Assembly (NCBI GenBank): GCA_944323825.1
Contig: CALUTY010000003.1
Span: forward strand, 1-64,000
Origin: an uncultured Bacteroidales bacterium
GTDB lineage: Bacteria > Bacteroidota > Bacteroidia > Bacteroidales > UBA932
Reading direction: 5' to 3'
DNA: 64,000 bases
Numbering within the stretch: the stretch's first letter is position 1; every line of letters begins with the position of its first letter. A program made the translations under genes and the position numbers. The notes beneath the pieces were generated by a model. That model had not been told where the DNA came from, did not search any database, and worked only from the letters and a program-made list of their open reading frames with translations. This document shows positions 61,952 to 64,000 of this stretch, in pieces.

Positions 61952-62590
61952 TAGAGTATTTCATCTCGCAGATACGGTTTCAGGCAGCCGACAGGCACGA
62001 CATATATCCCGTCTTCAGGACGGCGGTAAGCATATTCCCCAGTGGCTGTCAAAATCATTTTGAATGCCGGAGCTTTCATGCGGGAGGTATCTATTCGGGC
62101 GGCCAGTGCGTTGAGTGTCGTCGCGCCGTCGTTTATCAGGGATTGTCCGCCGAGTTTTATTTCGATTAACCCGTACTGCCCGTTACGCAGATGTACCACC
62201 GCGTCGCACTCCAAACCGCTCTTGTCACGGTAATGATACACCTTACCGTTCAAGGCTTCGGCAAAGACACGCAAGTCCCGCACGCACTTTCCCGGGGTTG
62301 TGAACAGCGCGGCCAGACTTACGCTTCCGTTCGACTCCCCGGATTCAAACAAGGTCATAGGGCGCATCGTGAGCCATGCAAACCGTCCAGCGCCCGAATG
62401 TTCCCTCTCTTTTTCCGCTTCCTTGTCGGGAACAGCGGAACCGGTCAGGATGAACTGTCCCATTTTACGGCGGTGATCGACGGTATAGCGAACCGTGTCC
62501 CACAACTTCGGAATGGTCTGCCACTCGTCTATCAACATTGGGGCATCGCCTGAGAAAGCGGTGTCCGCATCGATTGCCAAAAGATTTTTA
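61945..62590 (-). pseudogene. Collapsed DUF4143/AAA_14 ATPase
   Basis: The open frame (about 211 codons) begins in the middle of the ATPase domain (IDADTAFSGDAPMLIDEWQTIP, the Walker B area), with no P-loop. It runs through FILTGSAVP and AGRFAWLTMRPMTLFESGES, then jumps from SLAALFTTPGK directly to CVRDLRVFAEALNGKVYHYRD. That jump skips at least 130 residues of a normal protein. The C-terminal nuclease-like part (GLECDAVVHLRNGQYGLIEIKLGG) is intact. N-terminal truncation plus internal in-frame deletion make it non-functional. Confidence 0.75.
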
Positions 62591-62866
62591 CAAATTCAGT
62601 AATTTGGCATAGAAATAATAGGGAATTTAGCGGCGATTTGTTCAGTAAAATGGCACATTTGTCAGCAGCAATTTCACTCCGCAGAGATGTAAACTTCCGT
62701 TCCCTCTTTTCATGCCATATCCTCCTAACTAATACCTTCCCGATGAGAGAGGAACGGGAACGCATCCTATGCAAGAACTTCATGCAAGGCGGGGCAGGAT
62801 GTGAAGGAGATGATAAAGGATGTGCTGAACAAGTGCAGGGTGAAATTAAAGCGAGAATAATTGCTA
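62591..62866. other. No supported gene
   Basis: Short overlapping frames exist on both strands, but none has a recognisable product or a start with context. Probably debris of the decayed ATPase region. Confidence 0.4.
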
Positions 62867-62910
62867 TATATTGCTACTTATTTGTATATTTGCAGGTGAA
62901 TAGCAATATA
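62867..62910 (+). promoter_or_regulatory. hipBA promoter with flanking operator arms
   Basis: A perfect 10-base inverted repeat, TATATTGCTA (62867-62876) and TAGCAATATA (62901-62910), flanks the -7 box TATATTTG (62885-62892). This is the arrangement expected for autorepression by the HipB-like protein starting at 62918. Confidence 0.75.
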
Positions 62911-62917
62911 TGACTAT

Positions 62918-63244
62918 ATGGATAATCTTTCATATACCACCAACCAGGACATCATCGCCCTGCTTTGCAGGCGCCTGAAGGAGTACCGCCTTGCCGCCCG
63001 TATCAGCCAAAGGGAGATGGCGGAGAAGTCCGGGGTAAGCCTGACCACCATCAGCCACCTTGAACAGGGGATGAGCCGGAACATCACGCTCAACAATTTC
63101 ATTTCGCTCCTGCGTGTGCTGGGGCTGGAACAGCGTTTGTCCGACCTGCTGCCCGAACTGCCCGTGCCCCCGATGGCATTGAAGCTGATGAACAAGTACA
63201 TACCCAAACGAGTAAGGAGAAGCAACCATGATACGGAATCTTGA
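62918..63244 (+). CDS. hipB: HipB-like XRE antitoxin
   Basis: 108 residues with a Cro/C1 helix-turn-helix (RISQREMAEKSGVSLTTISHLEQG, about 29-52) followed by a short C-terminal segment (LPELPVPPMALKLMNKYIP). HipB binds operators and neutralises HipA. The gene overlaps hipA by 17 bases, the usual coupling. The palindrome at 62867-62910 is the likely operator. Confidence 0.85.
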   Translation: MDNLSYTTNQDIIALLCRRLKEYRLAARISQREMAEKSGVSLTTISHLEQGMSRNITLNNFISLLRVLGLEQRLSDLLPELPVPPMALKLMNKYIPKRVRRSNHDTES

Positions 63245-64000
63245 TGTTTTCCTTTGGGGCCGGAAAGTCGGATCGCTGGTCGCCTACAAGGAGAAGTACA
63301 CGGAAAAAGTGTGTTTTTATTTTGACCGCGACTTCCTCGGCAGCGGATATGACATCGCACCCCTGCGGGCCTCCATCCACAGCGTTTCCGTCAGGAACGG
63401 TCTGCCCGTGTACGGTGATGACGGGAAACTCTTCGGCGGGCTGCCTTCTTTCATCGCGGATTCACTGCCGGACCACTGGGGCAACAAGGTGTTCAACGAA
63501 TGGGCGAAAATGCGCGGTATCAGCACAAGGAACCTGTCCGCCCTTGACCGTCTGGCCTATATCGGCAGAAGAGGTATGGGCGCATTGGAGTTCCTGCCTC
63601 CGGCAGCCGAAGATATGGAGCAGCCTTTCAAAGTGGAGATAGCCGAGCTTTACAGGCTGGCACAGTCCGCATTGGACGAAGCAAGGAACTTCAGGGCAGA
63701 GATACAGCCCGACTTCCTGATAGAGAGCCTGTTCAAAGTGGGCACATCCGCCGGAGGACGCAGGCCCAAGGCCATCATCAACCTGAACCCGGAGACAGGC
63801 GAATGCTATTCCGGGCAGGTCGCCGCGCCTGCACCCGGATATGTCCCCATGATTATCAAGTTCGACGAACATTCGGATATTCCCACCACACGCATTGAGT
63901 ACAGCTACTACCTCATGGCGAAAGATGCAGGACTGCACATGATGCCGTCGCGTCTCGTGGAAGGAGAACGGGTTGCCCATTTCCTGACAGAGCGGTTCGA
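63228..64000 (+). CDS. hipA: HipA-family toxin kinase, N-terminal part (cut by window edge)
   Basis: Begins MIRNLDVFLWGRKVGSLVAY and is open to the right edge (257 codons seen). HipA N-terminal features are clear: GLPVYGDDGKLFGGLPSFIADSLPD, ALDRLAYIGRRGMGALEF and the start of the kinase lobe (GTSAGGRRPKAIINLN, MIIKFDE). HipA kinases phosphorylate tRNA synthetases and slow growth. The catalytic Asp/Asn motif lies beyond the window. Confidence 0.88.
   Translation, partial: MIRNLDVFLWGRKVGSLVAYKEKYTEKVCFYFDRDFLGSGYDIAPLRASIHSVSVRNGLPVYGDDGKLFGGLPSFIADSLPDHWGNKVFNEWAKMRGISTRNLSALDRLAYIGRRGMGALEFLPPAAEDMEQPFKVEIAELYRLAQSALDEARNFRAEIQPDFLIESLFKVGTSAGGRRPKAIINLNPETGECYSGQVAAPAPGYVPMIIKFDEHSDIPTTRIEYSYYLMAKDAGLHMMPSRLVEGERVAHFLTERF

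Noticed and set aside
62638..62913. A 91-codon plus-strand frame before hipB.
   Set aside because: Composition is irregular, it contains the hipBA promoter and operator arms, and no family is recognised.
63241..63642. Alternative frame within hipA, starting just after hipB.
   Set aside because: Shadow of hipA, which has clear family motifs in its own frame.

Overview
The window looks like a chromosomal segment of a gut-type member of the order Bacteroidales. The support is the -7 promoter boxes of the form TAnnTTTG, FimB/Mfa2-like fimbrial lipoproteins, BspA-type leucine-rich repeats, AAA/DUF1703 ATPase-nuclease genes, DUF4143 ATPases and the Bacteroidetes-style FtsK. I cannot name a genus. 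No rRNA, tRNA or CRISPR array was recognised.

Layout. 0-5.5 kb is scarred by transposition: a transposase cut by the left window edge, a three-gene secreted-protein operon, a truncated AAA/nuclease gene and a transposase joined in frame to the back half of an aminotransferase. 5.6-6.6 kb holds a DUF362 lipoprotein. About 6.7-51.6 kb is a large accessory island. 51.7-53.1 kb returns to housekeeping (QmcA/NfeD). 53.3-60.9 kb is a fimbrial operon whose first gene encodes a metzincin-type protease, divergent from a Crp/Fnr regulator. 61.7-62.6 kb contains decayed ATPase genes, and 62.9-64 kb a hipBA toxin-antitoxin pair cut by the right edge.

The island is the most interesting part. It begins with two WYL-domain regulators and a DEDDh exonuclease. 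It then carries an AAA ATPase, the RNA ligase RtcB, a metallopeptidase/MoxR/VWA operon, a protein joining a DnaB helicase domain to a GyrA breakage-reunion domain, a miniature DnaE polymerase, a DUF262 pair of GmrSD type, a SpoU/TrmH RNA methyltransferase, an array of intracellular WGDG/leucine-rich repeat proteins, a small FtsZ-like gene broken by a frameshift, a UDG-like protein, a membrane-free FtsK, and an operon of protein phosphatase, SNF2 ATPase, RavA-like and ViaA-like genes. These transcription units share one promoter architecture: an inverted repeat TGnGYC-N6-TGGCAYA placed about 9 nt upstream of the -7 box, where the usual -33 element would lie. I count 13 copies between 7.6 and 51.6 kb, and 11 have identical spacing. 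The genes between them that lack the motif (tandem AAA/DUF1703 genes, SatD/DUF3307, a DUF4143 ATPase, a lipoprotein and a PD-(D/E)XK gene) look like later arrivals.

My working view, which is inference, is that this is one coordinately controlled nucleic-acid repair or defence regulon. The WYL proteins would be the regulators, and the effectors would be reduced copies of replication, division and RNA-repair proteins together with AAA/VWA machines. Its function is not known to me.
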